Of a stretch of 64,000 nt of DNA, positions 37,383 to 45,795 are shown piece after piece (the stretch's first letter is position 1; each line of letters starts with the position of its first letter). Origin of the DNA: Mesorhizobium sp. (lineage in GTDB: Bacteria > Pseudomonadota > Alphaproteobacteria > Rhizobiales > Rhizobiaceae); NCBI GenBank assembly GCA_004020365.1, contig SAQR01000024.1, positions 19,021 to 83,020 of the forward strand, in the 5' to 3' direction. Made by a program: the position numbers and the translations under genes. The notes under the pieces are model-generated. The model searched no databases, was not told the origin of the DNA, and worked only from the letters and a program-made list of their open reading frames with translations.

Positions 37383-37960
37383 TGACCGGCAAAAAACTGA
37401 TCATTTCGGCGTTGGTGCTGGCGCTCGTCCAGATCGGCTTCCTGAGCTGGATCATCGCTGGCCGGGCGGCAATCCTGCGCGACGGCAAGCAAGTGCTGCT
37501 GAGGGTCGAGCCAATCGATCCGCGCGATCTCCTGCGCGGCGACTACATTATGCTCAGCTATGATATTTCGCGCCTGCCGGTGAAGCTGATCGCCAACATT
37601 CCGGCCGGCAAACTGACGAGCGACGATACGCCGGTCGTGGTCAGGCTGAAGCAGGGCGCCGACGGCTATTGGGGCGCAACCACGGCCTGGTTCGGGCAAG
37701 CGCCGGCGCCGGCAGCATCCGACGAAGTCGATATCGTCGGGCATGTGTCAGAAGGGTGGGATCTCAGCGCAGCCACGACGATCGCGCCGGATTACGGCAT
37801 CGAGCGCTTCTATCTGCCGGAAGGCGAGGGGATGGCGATCCAGAACGACATGCGGGTGCGGCCGTTCGGCGTCCGCGTCGCAATCGCAGCCGATGGCGCC
37901 GCGCAGATCAAGGCGCTGATGGACGGCGACGAGACGCTGTTCGAGGAACCGCTCTATTAG
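37379..37960 (+). CDS. GDYXXLXY domain protein
   Basis: 193 residues with one N-terminal membrane helix (LIISALVLALVQIGFLSWII) and the name-giving GDYIMLSYDI at about residues 56-65, preceded by PIDPRDLLR. The rest is probably periplasmic. The start overlaps the end of the DUF2157 gene (ATGATG, 37379 or 37382), which supports translational coupling. Function unknown. Confidence 0.87.
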   Translation: MMTGKKLIISALVLALVQIGFLSWIIAGRAAILRDGKQVLLRVEPIDPRDLLRGDYIMLSYDISRLPVKLIANIPAGKLTSDDTPVVVRLKQGADGYWGATTAWFGQAPAPAASDEVDIVGHVSEGWDLSAATTIAPDYGIERFYLPEGEGMAIQNDMRVRPFGVRVAIAADGAAQIKALMDGDETLFEEPLY

Positions 37961-38123
37961 AATTGGCCGGTCGGTGACGATCGCGTGCTGGATCTGACTT
38001 GCGAATTCGACCGAATGATTTATGCGCTAGGTGTTCGAGGAGTAGGCATCAATTGGTGCGGATGAAAAGACCCCCCTACGCCTTCCGGTACTGGAACCTT
38101 AATCCACTGTTCGAGGGGAGCAG

Positions 38124-38206
38124 TGGTGCGGGTAGAGGGACTCGAACCCCCACGTTCTCACGCCAGAACCTAAATCTGGTGCGTCTACCAATTCCGCCAT
38201 ACCCGC
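38124..38206 (-). tRNA. tRNA-Leu (anticodon UAG)
   Basis: The minus strand from 38206 gives acceptor arm GCGGGTA, D-arm AGCGGAATTGGTAGACGCA-like sequence, anticodon stem CCAGA-TTTAGGT-TCTGG with anticodon TAG, a long variable arm (CGTGAGAACG) typical of leucine tRNA, T-arm GGGGGTTCGAGTCCCTC, and an encoded CCA at 38124-38126. All stems pair. No integrase or attachment-site duplication is seen beside it. Confidence 0.96.
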
Positions 38207-38940
38207 TGGCTTTGCGTCACCGTGACAAGTCTATGTCACAAGCCATGTCACAAGTACAAGACTTTGATTTGCGAGGTTTTGAACCTCGCGCTGGCGTCTA
38301 CCGCAATCGTTTGGGCAGATCCGAGCCGTGGACCGTGGACTTCACGCCGAGCCATGCATCGCGACCTACGTGAGCTTTGCTTGCTGATCGCACGCCGCTG
38401 AGGAGACCGCAACGGGAGTGCCGCATCGGCCGTGGGGCTTTGACAACACTCTCCCGGGCTTGCGGCCGGCCCGCCATTCACAACGTGGCAGGCTTCTCTG
38501 CATCAGGATTGCTGCGCCGGGCCATCATTCTGTCAATGTCGCGGTCAAAATAGCGGCCGTTCGCCGGCGCATGATCCCGAGAAACGAAAAATCGTATTTT
38601 GGGGATCATGCGCCAAGATCGAGGTGCTACAGCATCGTTTGCGCGTCCAAGAGGACGCGCGGCGGTGTAGACGCGAAGATGGTTGAAAATCGGCCGCGCC
38701 TGTGACAAAAGGCGTGTCGAATGTGACGGGATGCGACGATCCACTTCTGCAGAATGTGACAAGAAGTCGGAAAAACAAAGACTTATTCACATTTTGGAGC
38801 GTGTTTCTGGACGATTTGAGCCGCGTTGAGTGGACAGATCGCCAAGTCCCGCACCAAAAGCCATTCCCGGCAAGATCATACCGGCAGGCTGTAAACGGCA
38901 AGAGCCGTTTGGCTGCCTCATTGGTGGAAACGAAGGTTCT
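38207..38940. other. Gene-free region before tig
   Basis: About 730 bases without a credible coding frame. It contains a hairpin GCGAGGTT/AACCTCGC at 38271-38289, two close ATGTCACAAG direct repeats near 38233-38254, and a composite rhizobial palindromic element described separately. The promoter of tig should lie in the last 150 bases. Confidence 0.6.
38566..38670. repeat. Composite rhizobial palindromic element
   Basis: Two adjoining palindromes: GGCGCATGATCCC (38566-38578) with its perfect complement GGGATCATGCGCC (38602-38614), and then GCTACAGC...GCGCGTCC-AAGA-GGACGCGC...GGTGTAG (38625-38670). Both modules are typical of mosaic intergenic repeats in Mesorhizobium and relatives. Confidence 0.7.
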
Positions 38941-38943
38941 ATG

Positions 38944-40416
38944 ATGCAGGTCACCGAAACGCTCAACTCCGGTCTCAAGCGCGAGATCAAGATCACCGTG
39001 CCGGCCGGTGACATGGAAGCCAAGCTGATGGCGCGGCTTTCCGATGCCAGGAGCAAAGTCCGCATCAACGGCTTTCGCCCCGGCAAGGTGCCGGTGCAGC
39101 ACCTGCGCAAGGTCTACGGCAAGTCGTTCATGGCCGAAGTGGTCAACGAGATCCTCAACGATTCGACCCGTTCGATCATTACCGGCCGCGGCGAAAAGGC
39201 TGCCATGCAGCCCGAAGTGATTATGACCGAGGACGAGAAGGAGGCCGAGAAGATCCTGGCCGGCGGCGCCGACTTCGAGTTCCGCCTGAACTACGAGATC
39301 ATTCCGCCAATCGAGATCAAGGATTTCTCCGACATCAAGGTGACGCGTCAGGTGTTCGACGTGCCGGATTCGGAAATCGACGAGCAGGTCAAGCGTGTCG
39401 CCGAATCGGCGCGCAGCTACGAACCGAAGACCGGAAAGGCCGCCGAAGGCGACCGCGTGACGATCGACTATGTCGGCAAGATCGACGGCGAAGCCTTCAG
39501 CGGCGGCGCCGGCACGGACCAGCCGCTGGTGCTCGGCTCGAAGGAATTCATTCCCGGCTTCGAGGATCAGCTCATCGGCAGCAAGGCCGGTGACGAGAGG
39601 CAGGTCACGGTCACATTCCCGGAAAACTACCAGGCGGCGCACCTCGCTGGCAAGGAAGCCACCTTCGACGTCACCGTCAAGGAAGTGTCCCAGCCCGGTG
39701 CGTTGGAGATCAACGACGAAATGGCCAAGAATCTCGGCCTGGAGTCGCTGGAGCGTTTGCGTGAAGTGGTGCGCGGCCAGATCGAGAACCAGTTCGGCTC
39801 GATGACGCGCCAGAAAATCAAGCGCCAGCTGCTCGACCAGCTCGATGCCGCCTACTCGTTCGAGGCGCCGTCGAAGCTTGTCGAGGCCGAGTTCAACAAC
39901 ATCTGGAACCAGGTCAACCGCGATCTGGAGGCCGCCGGCCGCACCTTCGCCGACGAGGAGACGACGGAAGAAGAGGCGCGCGCCGAATACATGCGGCTTG
40001 CCGAGCGCCGTGTGCGTCTCGGCCTGGTTCTCGCCGAAATCGGCGAGAAGGCCGGCGTCACCGTCTCGGACGAGGAATTGCAGCGCGGCCTGTTCGAGCA
40101 GGTGCGTCGCTATCCGGCCAACCAGCAGCAGGAAGCCTTAGAATTCTACCGCAGCAATCCCGAAGCGCTGAACACGCTGCGCGCGCCGCTGTTCGAGGAG
40201 AAGGTGGTCGACCATCTGCTCAGCCAGATTTCGGTCACCGACGTCAAGGTCAGCAAGGAAGAACTGATGGCCGACGACGAGGACAGCGAGACGACCAAGG
40301 CGAAGCCGGCGAAGAAAGCCGCAGCGAAGAAGGCCGACGCCAACAAGGCCGACGATGCGGAAGAGCCCAAGAAGAAGCCCGCGCCGAAGAAGAAAGCTGC
40401 CAAGGACGCCGAATAA
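38944..40416 (+). CDS. tig: Trigger factor
   Basis: Ribosome-associated chaperone and peptidyl-prolyl isomerase. The ribosome-binding loop is in [18 protein letters not shown], the FKBP domain at about 150-245 has [20 protein letters not shown], and the helical arms follow. The C-terminal 55 residues are a Lys/Ala/Pro tail ([20 protein letters not shown]) that extends the protein to 490 residues. The start [15 protein letters not shown] is canonical. A second ATG directly before it (38941) is equally possible. Confidence 0.96.
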   Translation: MQVTETLNSGLKREIKITVPAGDMEAKLMARLSDARSKVRINGFRPGKVPVQHLRKVYGKSFMAEVVNEILNDSTRSIITGRGEKAAMQPEVIMTEDEKEAEKILAGGADFEFRLNYEIIPPIEIKDFSDIKVTRQVFDVPDSEIDEQVKRVAESARSYEPKTGKAAEGDRVTIDYVGKIDGEAFSGGAGTDQPLVLGSKEFIPGFEDQLIGSKAGDERQVTVTFPENYQAAHLAGKEATFDVTVKEVSQPGALEINDEMAKNLGLESLERLREVVRGQIENQFGSMTRQKIKRQLLDQLDAAYSFEAPSKLVEAEFNNIWNQVNRDLEAAGRTFADEETTEEEARAEYMRLAERRVRLGLVLAEIGEKAGVTVSDEELQRGLFEQVRRYPANQQQEALEFYRSNPEALNTLRAPLFEEKVVDHLLSQISVTDVKVSKEELMADDEDSETTKAKPAKKAAAKKADANKADDAEEPKKKPAPKKKAAKDAE

Positions 40417-40436
40417 CACGACACTCTGCTGGATGT

Positions 40437-40465
40437 AAAAGGCCGCCCTCGAGGCGGCCTTTTTT
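40437..40465 (+). terminator. Rho-independent terminator of tig
   Basis: Stem AAAAGGCCGCC/GGCGGCCTTTT with loop CTCGA and a run of six T, 20 bases after the tig stop. It may also serve the converging gene. Confidence 0.93.
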
Positions 40466-40477
40466 CGCCGCGCCGCA

Positions 40478-40804
40478 TTACTCGTGAGGCAATTGGCTGA
40501 CGAGGATACGCATCACGGTTACTCGCTTGGGCAGCTCAACGAGAAACTCCTGGTCGCGCGGCAGGTGGTGGATCTTGTGCGGGTCGCCGCCGGTGAAGCT
40601 CGCCATGGCATCGACGTCAGGCCAGTACGAGATCGTCACGAACTCCGTTTCTTCTTCGCGATCTTCGCGAAACAACTGTACGCCGAGTGCCTTCTCCTGA
40701 AGCGGCGGAATGCCTTCGCGGCGTAGGTATGGCTCGTAGGCGTCCGCCAGATCACGGCGTGTCGTTCCCCGCCAGATCCGGGCGATTGTGGCGTTGTCGA
40801 TCAT
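40478..40804 (-). CDS. Antibiotic biosynthesis monooxygenase-like protein
   Basis: 108 residues of dimeric alpha/beta-barrel type: IARIWRGTTRRDLADAYEPYL at the start, GVQLFREDREEETEFVTISYWP in the middle and a conserved histidine-bearing PHKIHHLPRDQEFLVE. Related proteins are ABM monooxygenases and stress-response barrels. No substrate can be named. An alpha/beta hydrolase gene follows 64 bases upstream on the same strand. Confidence 0.72.
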   Translation of the reverse strand: MIDNATIARIWRGTTRRDLADAYEPYLRREGIPPLQEKALGVQLFREDREEETEFVTISYWPDVDAMASFTGGDPHKIHHLPRDQEFLVELPKRVTVMRILVSQLPHE

Positions 40805-40868
40805 GGAGTGCGCTCCTCTCGATGGGTGGTCAGCGATGGCGGAATCCGCTGCGGTGTTGTGCGGGCGA

Positions 40869-41750
40869 TTAATGCAGGACCTTGCCCAGAAACCGTCGCA
40901 CCAGTGGCAGGGCGACCTCGAAATGGGTCTCCAGCAGCCAGTGCCCTGCGTCGTCCAGCAAATGCAGCTCGGCCTCCGGGAGATCGCGCAGATAGGCGCG
41001 CGCTGCCGGCTCGGGCATGTATTCGTCCTTCGGTCCCCAAAGGATCATTGCCGGTGGCCGCTGCTCGCGCAGGTATGCCTGGTAACGAGGGAACCAGTCG
41101 AGATTAGCCTTGAGCTTCTCCATCAGTCCGACTGAAAGCGCACGGCGCACAGGCGTATCCATCAGCGGCCAATGCAACTTCCACAGATCGGGCGGGACAC
41201 GTCGAGCGACGTCGTCATCGACTTCGCCTACGAACTCGGCGCGAAAGCCGTCTTCGCTCACCGCCTGTTCGAGCGGTGCACGGTTCGCTGGCGAAGGATC
41301 ACGCCAGAAGCGCCGGATCGTTTCATATTTCGGGCCAAGAGCATCGGCGTAGATGTCGCCATTCTGGATGATCAGGGCCCTGATCCGCGATGGGTGCGCT
41401 ATGGCGTGGCGCAGGCCGATCTGCGAGCCGTAGTCATGCAACCATAACGCGTAGCTGCCGAGCTCCAGCGCGTCGGTGAACCGCTCCAGGAACGTTGCAT
41501 AGGCATCAAAATCATAACCGAACCGTGCCGGATCGCCACTGTAGCCAAAGCCGGGGAAATCCGGCGCGACCGTCCGCCACCGATCGGCGAGCGCCGGCAT
41601 CAGCCTGCGATATTGGAAGGATGAGCAGGGATAGCCATGCGGAAGCAGCAACACCGGCGCGGTTTCAGGACCTGCTTGTCTGTAAAAGACGGTGTCGCCG
41701 TCGATCGTGCGGGTGCAGTGGCGCACCTCCAGGTCGCTCCTGTCGTTCAT
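40869..41750 (-). CDS. Alpha/beta hydrolase with an aspartate nucleophile (epoxide hydrolase/dehalogenase type)
   Basis: 293 residues. HGYPCSSFQYR near residue 38 is the HGxP oxyanion motif. The nucleophile elbow reads LHDYGSQIG with Asp106 instead of Ser, as in epoxide hydrolases and haloalkane dehalogenases. The acid lies in WGPKDEYMPEP and the histidine in DDAGHWLLETH. The Trp that follows Asp in haloalkane dehalogenases is Tyr here, so dehalogenation is less likely. The frame is open to 42224, but that extension is only the antisense of the cytochrome gene. Start at 41750. Confidence 0.82.
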   Translation of the reverse strand: MNDRSDLEVRHCTRTIDGDTVFYRQAGPETAPVLLLPHGYPCSSFQYRRLMPALADRWRTVAPDFPGFGYSGDPARFGYDFDAYATFLERFTDALELGSYALWLHDYGSQIGLRHAIAHPSRIRALIIQNGDIYADALGPKYETIRRFWRDPSPANRAPLEQAVSEDGFRAEFVGEVDDDVARRVPPDLWKLHWPLMDTPVRRALSVGLMEKLKANLDWFPRYQAYLREQRPPAMILWGPKDEYMPEPAARAYLRDLPEAELHLLDDAGHWLLETHFEVALPLVRRFLGKVLH

Positions 41751-42035
41751 AGACGCTTCTCTGATTGTTTGATCTTCCAGATGTTTAACCGTAGCTGGTC
41801 TAACGCCTTTACCCGGTATGCGTTCCGGTTGCGCTCGACGCCGATCGGCTTGCCCGTCGCCTCTGCGGCGATCCTGCGGGTCGACTTCTTCTATCTGCCG
41901 GCCAGATTCTGTGGTATGTAGATGCCGCAATTCCATACGGGAGACGCGGATATTCCGCTCTGTCGTGAAGGGGCGCATGCCGTGTCGGCACGCGCTGATC
42001 GTCCAAGGCAGATTTGGCGATCGGGAGGATATGCC

Positions 42036-42416
42036 ATGCGTGCAATCGCGTTGTTCGCTACCGCGTCCGTTGCGATCTTGGTTACGAGCCAATCCCAGGC
42101 ACAGGATGCCGCCGCGGGTGAGAAGGTCTTCGCGAAATGCAAGGTTTGTCACGTCGTTGACAAGGATCAGAACAAGGTCGGGCCGTCGCTGAGCGGCGTC
42201 ATCGGCCGGACGGCGGGCACGCATCCGGGGTTCAAATACTCTAAAGCCATGACCGAAGCGGGTAAATCCGGCCTCAAATGGGACGACGCCACGCTGACGA
42301 GTTATCTTCGCGATCCCAAGGCCATGATCAAAGGTGGGAAGATGGCGTTTCCCGGCCTCAAGAAGGACGAGGATCTCGCCAACGTCATCGCCTATCTAAA
42401 GCAATTCTCGAAATGA
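42036..42416 (+). CDS. Periplasmic cytochrome c (class I, c2/c550 type)
   Basis: Signal peptide of about 23 residues (ALFATASVAILVTSQSQA) and then a single heme site CKVCH near residue 38, with the distal ligand Met in GGKMAFPGLK and the final [10 protein letters not shown] helix. 126 residues. GGGAGGA lies 7 bases before the ATG at 42036. Immediately upstream of ctaB and near the cox genes, it is the likely electron donor to that oxidase. Confidence 0.92.
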   Translation: MRAIALFATASVAILVTSQSQAQDAAAGEKVFAKCKVCHVVDKDQNKVGPSLSGVIGRTAGTHPGFKYSKAMTEAGKSGLKWDDATLTSYLRDPKAMIKGGKMAFPGLKKDEDLANVIAYLKQFSK

Positions 42417-42526
42417 CCCGGTTCTTCCACCAGGAAGCAACCCGGGTCTTCCGCCAGGAAGTAACCCGATTCTTCCGCCGGCCGATCGGCCGGCCAGATA
42501 GCGTGTGCCAATCGGTAGTCGCCTGA
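42413..42526 (+). CDS. Possible coupling mini-ORF made of a tandem repeat
   Basis: A 24-bp unit (ACCCGGTTCTTCCACCAGGA and four more bases) is repeated 2.75 times at 42416-42481. It creates a frame of 37 codons ([20 protein letters not shown] and on) whose ATG overlaps the cytochrome stop (ATGA) and whose TGA ends one base before the ctaB start. It could simply be junk from slippage, or it could couple ctaB translation to the cytochrome gene. Confidence 0.3.
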   Translation: MTRFFHQEATRVFRQEVTRFFRRPIGRPDSVCQSVVA

Positions 42527-42527
42527 G

Positions 42528-43475
42528 ATGTCGGCTCGGGAAAGCGGCCTCAAGGATACCGGTATCCCAATTTCGGAAGCGACGGTCAGTGATTTCTTCG
42601 CGCTTCTGAAACCACGCGTCATGGCGCTTGCTGTTTTTACCGCTTTCGTCGGCCTGATGGTGGCGCCCGGGGCGATGAATCCGGTCATCGCCGTGATTGC
42701 AATTGGTGCAATTGCGGTTGGAGCGGGAGCGGCCGGGGCACTCAACATGTGGTACGATGCCGATATTGACGCGTTGATGTCGCGCACGTCAAAGCGGCCG
42801 GTCCCGTCAGGCCGGGTCACGCCAGGCGAAGCGCTCGGCTTCGGCCTGGTGCTTTCCGTGCTTGCGATCATGACGCTCGGCGTGCTGGTGGGGTGGCTCG
42901 CCGCATCGCTGCTGGCCTTCACCATCTTCTTCTACGTCGTCATCTACACGATGTGGCTGAAACGCTCGACGCCGCAGAACATCGTCATAGGCGGCGCTGC
43001 GGGTGCGCTTCCTCCGGTCATCGGGTGGGCGGCCGCCACCGGCGCCGTCGGGGTTGAAAGTCTCGTCTTGTTTCTGATCATTTTCCTCTGGACGCCGCCG
43101 CATTTCTGGGCGCTCGCGCTGTTCAAGATCGGCGACTATGCCGCGGCCGGCATTCCCATGATGCCGAACGTGGCCGGCCAGGTTTCGACCAGAAAACAAA
43201 TCTTCGTCTATTCGCTGATCCTGGCGCCAATCGGCGTGCTCCCTTGGGCTTTCGGATTCGCCAGCGGATTGTACGGGATTGTTTCGGCCGCATTGGGCGC
43301 GGGTTTCATCTGGCATGCCTGGAAGCTTCTGGTCGACAAAAGGTGGGCAGAAGGGTGGGAGATGAAACGCGCAAAGGCGCTGTTTGCCTATTCGATTCTC
43401 TATCTTTTCGCGATCTTTGCCGTGCTGCTCGCCGATACCGTTGCAATGCGTGCCGTCATGTCAGCCGGAAATTGA
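42528..43475 (+). CDS. ctaB: Protoheme IX farnesyltransferase (heme O synthase)
   Basis: Nine-helix membrane enzyme that adds a farnesyl group to heme B, the first step to the heme A of cytochrome c oxidases. The substrate-binding [20 protein letters not shown] and the second Asp-rich region near [15 protein letters not shown] are clear. 315 residues. It lies beside cytochrome c and the cox genes, so it likely serves that oxidase. Its 3' end carries an exact 14-bp tandem duplication. Confidence 0.95.
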   Translation: MSARESGLKDTGIPISEATVSDFFALLKPRVMALAVFTAFVGLMVAPGAMNPVIAVIAIGAIAVGAGAAGALNMWYDADIDALMSRTSKRPVPSGRVTPGEALGFGLVLSVLAIMTLGVLVGWLAASLLAFTIFFYVVIYTMWLKRSTPQNIVIGGAAGALPPVIGWAAATGAVGVESLVLFLIIFLWTPPHFWALALFKIGDYAAAGIPMMPNVAGQVSTRKQIFVYSLILAPIGVLPWAFGFASGLYGIVSAALGAGFIWHAWKLLVDKRWAEGWEMKRAKALFAYSILYLFAIFAVLLADTVAMRAVMSAGN

Positions 43476-43491
43476 CGGCCGGAAATTGACG
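43464..43491 (+). repeat. Exact 14-bp tandem duplication across the ctaB stop codon
   Basis: GCCGGAAATTGACG occurs at 43464-43477 and again at 43478-43491. The first copy contains the ctaB stop (TGA at 43473). Confidence 0.95.
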
Positions 43492-43509
43492 AAATGATCT
43501 GCTCAAGCC

Positions 43510-43590
43510 TCACGTTGGCAGTGCGCAGAATCCCAGCACCAGCAGAATAACTATGCCAAGGCCGAGTATAAGAACGGTCTTTCCATCCAT
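43510..43590 (-). CDS. Possible 26-residue membrane mini-protein
   Basis: MDGKTVLILGLGIVILLVLG followed by FCALPT and a stop. GAAGG lies a few bases before the ATG. The sequence is one uninterrupted hydrophobic helix after a short charged N-terminus, as in genuine small membrane proteins, for example accessory subunits of oxidases. Too short for confident prediction. Confidence 0.38.
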   Translation of the reverse strand: MDGKTVLILGLGIVILLVLGFCALPT

Positions 43591-43723
43591 GACCTTCACC
43601 CTTCAACCCAGCTTTGAGACTAGCGAAGAAAGGCCGTTAGAGCCAGCCTGATCACCGGAGCCATCCCCGCAGATAAAGGGCCGCGACAAATCCCACGCGA
43701 GAGCGTATGTTGATCATGGTGCA

Positions 43724-43775
43724 GGTCGCGATTTTGCGTGGCCAGTCACGCTGAACGCACCGTGAAATCGCGACC
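43724..43775 (+). promoter_or_regulatory. Long inverted repeat upstream of the DUF2189 gene
   Basis: Perfect 11-bp arms GGTCGCGATTT (43724-43734) and AAATCGCGACC (43765-43775) with a 30-base interior, ending 17 bases before the GGAGG site of the next gene. It could be a leader hairpin or an operator. Confidence 0.4.
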
Positions 43776-43803
43776 TTACCGGACCTGGTCTGGAGGAATG
43801 GTC

Positions 43804-44622
43804 ATGGCAAGTTTTCACGTGATTGCAGGCGCCAGCGAGACGCTGGAGCACACCAGAATTCGAAAGATCGGCATTTCCGACCTGTTCGACGCGCTCAAGC
43901 GTGGCGTCGACGATTTCATGGTCAAACCGTCGCACATCGTTTTCCTCTGCCTGATCTATCCGCTTGTCGGCGTCGTGCTCGCTGTCTGGACGTCGGGCAA
44001 CAACGCGTTGCCGCTGTTGTTTCCGCTGGTGTCTGGTTTTGCGCTGATCGGTCCATTCGCGGCGCTCGGCCTTTATGAGATCAGCCGGCGGAGAGAGGCC
44101 GGGCTCGACGCCTCATGGAGCCACGCTTTCGAGGTCAGGAATTCTCCGGCGCTGCCGGCCATCGCGGCGGTCGGGATCATGCTGCTTGTGATCTTCATCG
44201 CCTGGCTGTTGACCGCGCAGATATTTTATCAGCAGGTGTTCGGTCCGGCCCCGCCGGAATCACTGTCCAGCTTCGTCAGTGAAATATTCGCCACCGGGCG
44301 CGGCTGGACGCTGATTATCATTGGCCACGCGATCGGCTTCGTCTTCGCCGCGGTCGTGTTGTGCACCACGGTCGTCGCGTTCCCGTTGTTGCTCGACCGC
44401 GATGTCGGCGCCTACGAAGCCATCCACACCTCGGTGCGGGTTGTCCTGGCGAACCCGATCGTGATGGCTGTCTGGGGACTGATTGTCGCCGTCGCCCTGA
44501 TCATAGGCTCGCTGCCGGTGTTCGCCGGGCTGGCGGTGGTGCTGCCGATCCTCGGTCACGCCACCTGGCACGTTTATCGGAAAGTCGTGGAATCGCCGGC
44601 CTCCACCAGACCGGCGGACTGA
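43804..44622 (+). CDS. DUF2189 membrane protein
   Basis: 272 residues with six predicted membrane segments. The pattern ISDLFDALKRGVDDFMVKPSH before the first helix and LGLYEISRRREAG after the second pair are DUF2189 hallmarks. The family is unassigned but often lies near cytochrome oxidase genes, as here. The ATG at 43804 is preferred because GGAGG is 7 bases upstream. An ATG at 43798 is too close to it. Confidence 0.85.
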   Translation: MASFHVIAGASETLEHTRIRKIGISDLFDALKRGVDDFMVKPSHIVFLCLIYPLVGVVLAVWTSGNNALPLLFPLVSGFALIGPFAALGLYEISRRREAGLDASWSHAFEVRNSPALPAIAAVGIMLLVIFIAWLLTAQIFYQQVFGPAPPESLSSFVSEIFATGRGWTLIIIGHAIGFVFAAVVLCTTVVAFPLLLDRDVGAYEAIHTSVRVVLANPIVMAVWGLIVAVALIIGSLPVFAGLAVVLPILGHATWHVYRKVVESPASTRPAD

Positions 44623-44679
44623 AACAATTCTGCCCTGCCGCACCGGCGAGGGACCGTTGCGGCAGGTCGGCAAGAGCGT

Positions 44680-45153
44680 TCAGTAAGCCGGGTAGCTAAA
44701 GCGGGCTTGCTGTGCGTTGCTGGTCAGGTTGCGGAAATCCTTGCCGCTGACATGCACGAGCGTCCTGTGGTCGCCACCCTCGAAATAGATATCGGGGGCA
44801 TTGCCGAGGCTTTCATCGAGGATCACCGGCACATCATAGGCCGCGCCGATCGGCGGGATGGCGCCGGTGTCGCAATCCTCGAAGATCGACTCCACCTCGT
44901 CTTCGGAGGCGAGTCCAATACGTTTATCCATGACGTCCTGCAAAGTGCCGAGCTCGATCCTGTGCGTACTGGGCACCACCGCCAGCGCATAGCCACCGTC
45001 GTGGTGAACCACCACCGATTTGGCCATTATGCTGCCGGGCACATGCGCTGCTAAGGCGGACTGCCTGCTTGTCGACGTGCGGTGGTGCTCGACGGTGTCG
45101 TAGGAAATTCCTTTCTCGTCGATAAAGTCCTTCAATCTATTTGCGATCGTCAT
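44680..45153 (-). CDS. YbaK/EbsC-type aminoacyl-tRNA deacylase
   Basis: 157 residues of the prolyl-tRNA editing fold: YDTVEHHRTSTSRQSALAAHVPG, the catalytic-lysine region IMAKSVVVHHDGGYALAVVP, and the ending GGDHRTLVHVSGKDFRNL. Such proteins hydrolyse mischarged tRNAs (for example Cys- or Ala-tRNA-Pro). The substrate is not predictable. It sits between the DUF2189 gene and the cox genes, with no obvious link to respiration. Confidence 0.85.
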   Translation of the reverse strand: MTIANRLKDFIDEKGISYDTVEHHRTSTSRQSALAAHVPGSIMAKSVVVHHDGGYALAVVPSTHRIELGTLQDVMDKRIGLASEDEVESIFEDCDTGAIPPIGAAYDVPVILDESLGNAPDIYFEGGDHRTLVHVSGKDFRNLTSNAQQARFSYPAY

Positions 45154-45332
45154 CTTGAGCCTCCCTTCCTGGAGTTCGCGAGGGAGAAACGACGAAAATC
45201 GTTCTCCTTCTGTTGTTTTCCGGTGGTGACAAAAATGGGCCAGCTGTCGACCGTTTCAAGGCAAGGCAGAGCGGGCCGTGAACAGCCCCTCGGGCCCTCG
45301 ACAGGAAATGCGGCCCGAACCCGGATTGCGCG

Positions 45333-45737
45333 TCAGGGCTCGGCCCCAAAAAACAGCGTCCGGGTGAGAAGCGTGTACTCCGATTCGAAGACCATCATTG
45401 CCACGAACACCAGCACCAGGATCGGCGGCAATATGATCGCATAGGTCAGCGCCAGCCGCTCCCAGGCCATGTGCATGAAGACCGCGACGATCAGCCCGGC
45501 CTTGAGCATCATGAAGATCAGGATCAGCGACCATCTGAGATAGCCTTGGAGGCCGACATAATCGACCAGATAGGAGCAGGCGCTGAGGATGAACAGCCAT
45601 ACCCAGACCACCAGATAGAGCTTGATCGGGTGCTCCTGATGAACCTCCGCAGGGGCGATGCCGATTGCTGCCGGATCATGCGCTTGAACTCCGTGCAGCG
45701 TGTGTTGCCCCAGGCCATTTGCGGTTGCTTCAGCCAT
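45333..45737 (-). CDS. Cytochrome c oxidase subunit IV family protein
   Basis: 134 residues. Three membrane helices follow a 38-residue polar N-terminus: YLVVWVWLFILSACSYLVDY, LRWSLILIFMMLKAGLIVAVFMH and LALTYAIILPPILVLVFVAM. MLKAGLIVAVFMHM is typical of CyoD/CoxD-like subunits that help assemble and stabilise the oxidase. It is the last gene of the cox operon, 49 bases after the subunit III stop. The gap consists of a tandem repeat that includes its start region. Confidence 0.88.
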   Translation of the reverse strand: MAEATANGLGQHTLHGVQAHDPAAIGIAPAEVHQEHPIKLYLVVWVWLFILSACSYLVDYVGLQGYLRWSLILIFMMLKAGLIVAVFMHMAWERLALTYAIILPPILVLVFVAMMVFESEYTLLTRTLFFGAEP

Positions 45738-45795
45738 ATCTGCCTCTCACCAAAGCCATGTCTGCCTCACCAAAGATGTCTGCCTCTCACCAAAG
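45736..45795 (-). repeat. Three tandem copies of a 20-bp unit between two cox genes
   Basis: On the plus strand the unit ATGTCTGCCTCTCACCAAAG occurs three times with small changes (45736-45755, 45757-45775 one CT shorter, 45776-45795). The last copy contains the subunit III stop and the first contains the start codon region of subunit IV, so each copy can provide GAGAGG plus ATG. An extra 9-codon frame (MALVRGRYG) arises from it. Confidence 0.9.

Noticed and set aside
38124-38206. tRNA-Leu as a site for an integrated element
   Set aside because: No integrase gene and no duplicated tRNA end are seen nearby.
41751-42224. Extension of the alpha/beta hydrolase by 158 codons
   Set aside because: It is the reverse strand of the cytochrome c gene and its promoter. 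The family N-terminus begins at 41750.
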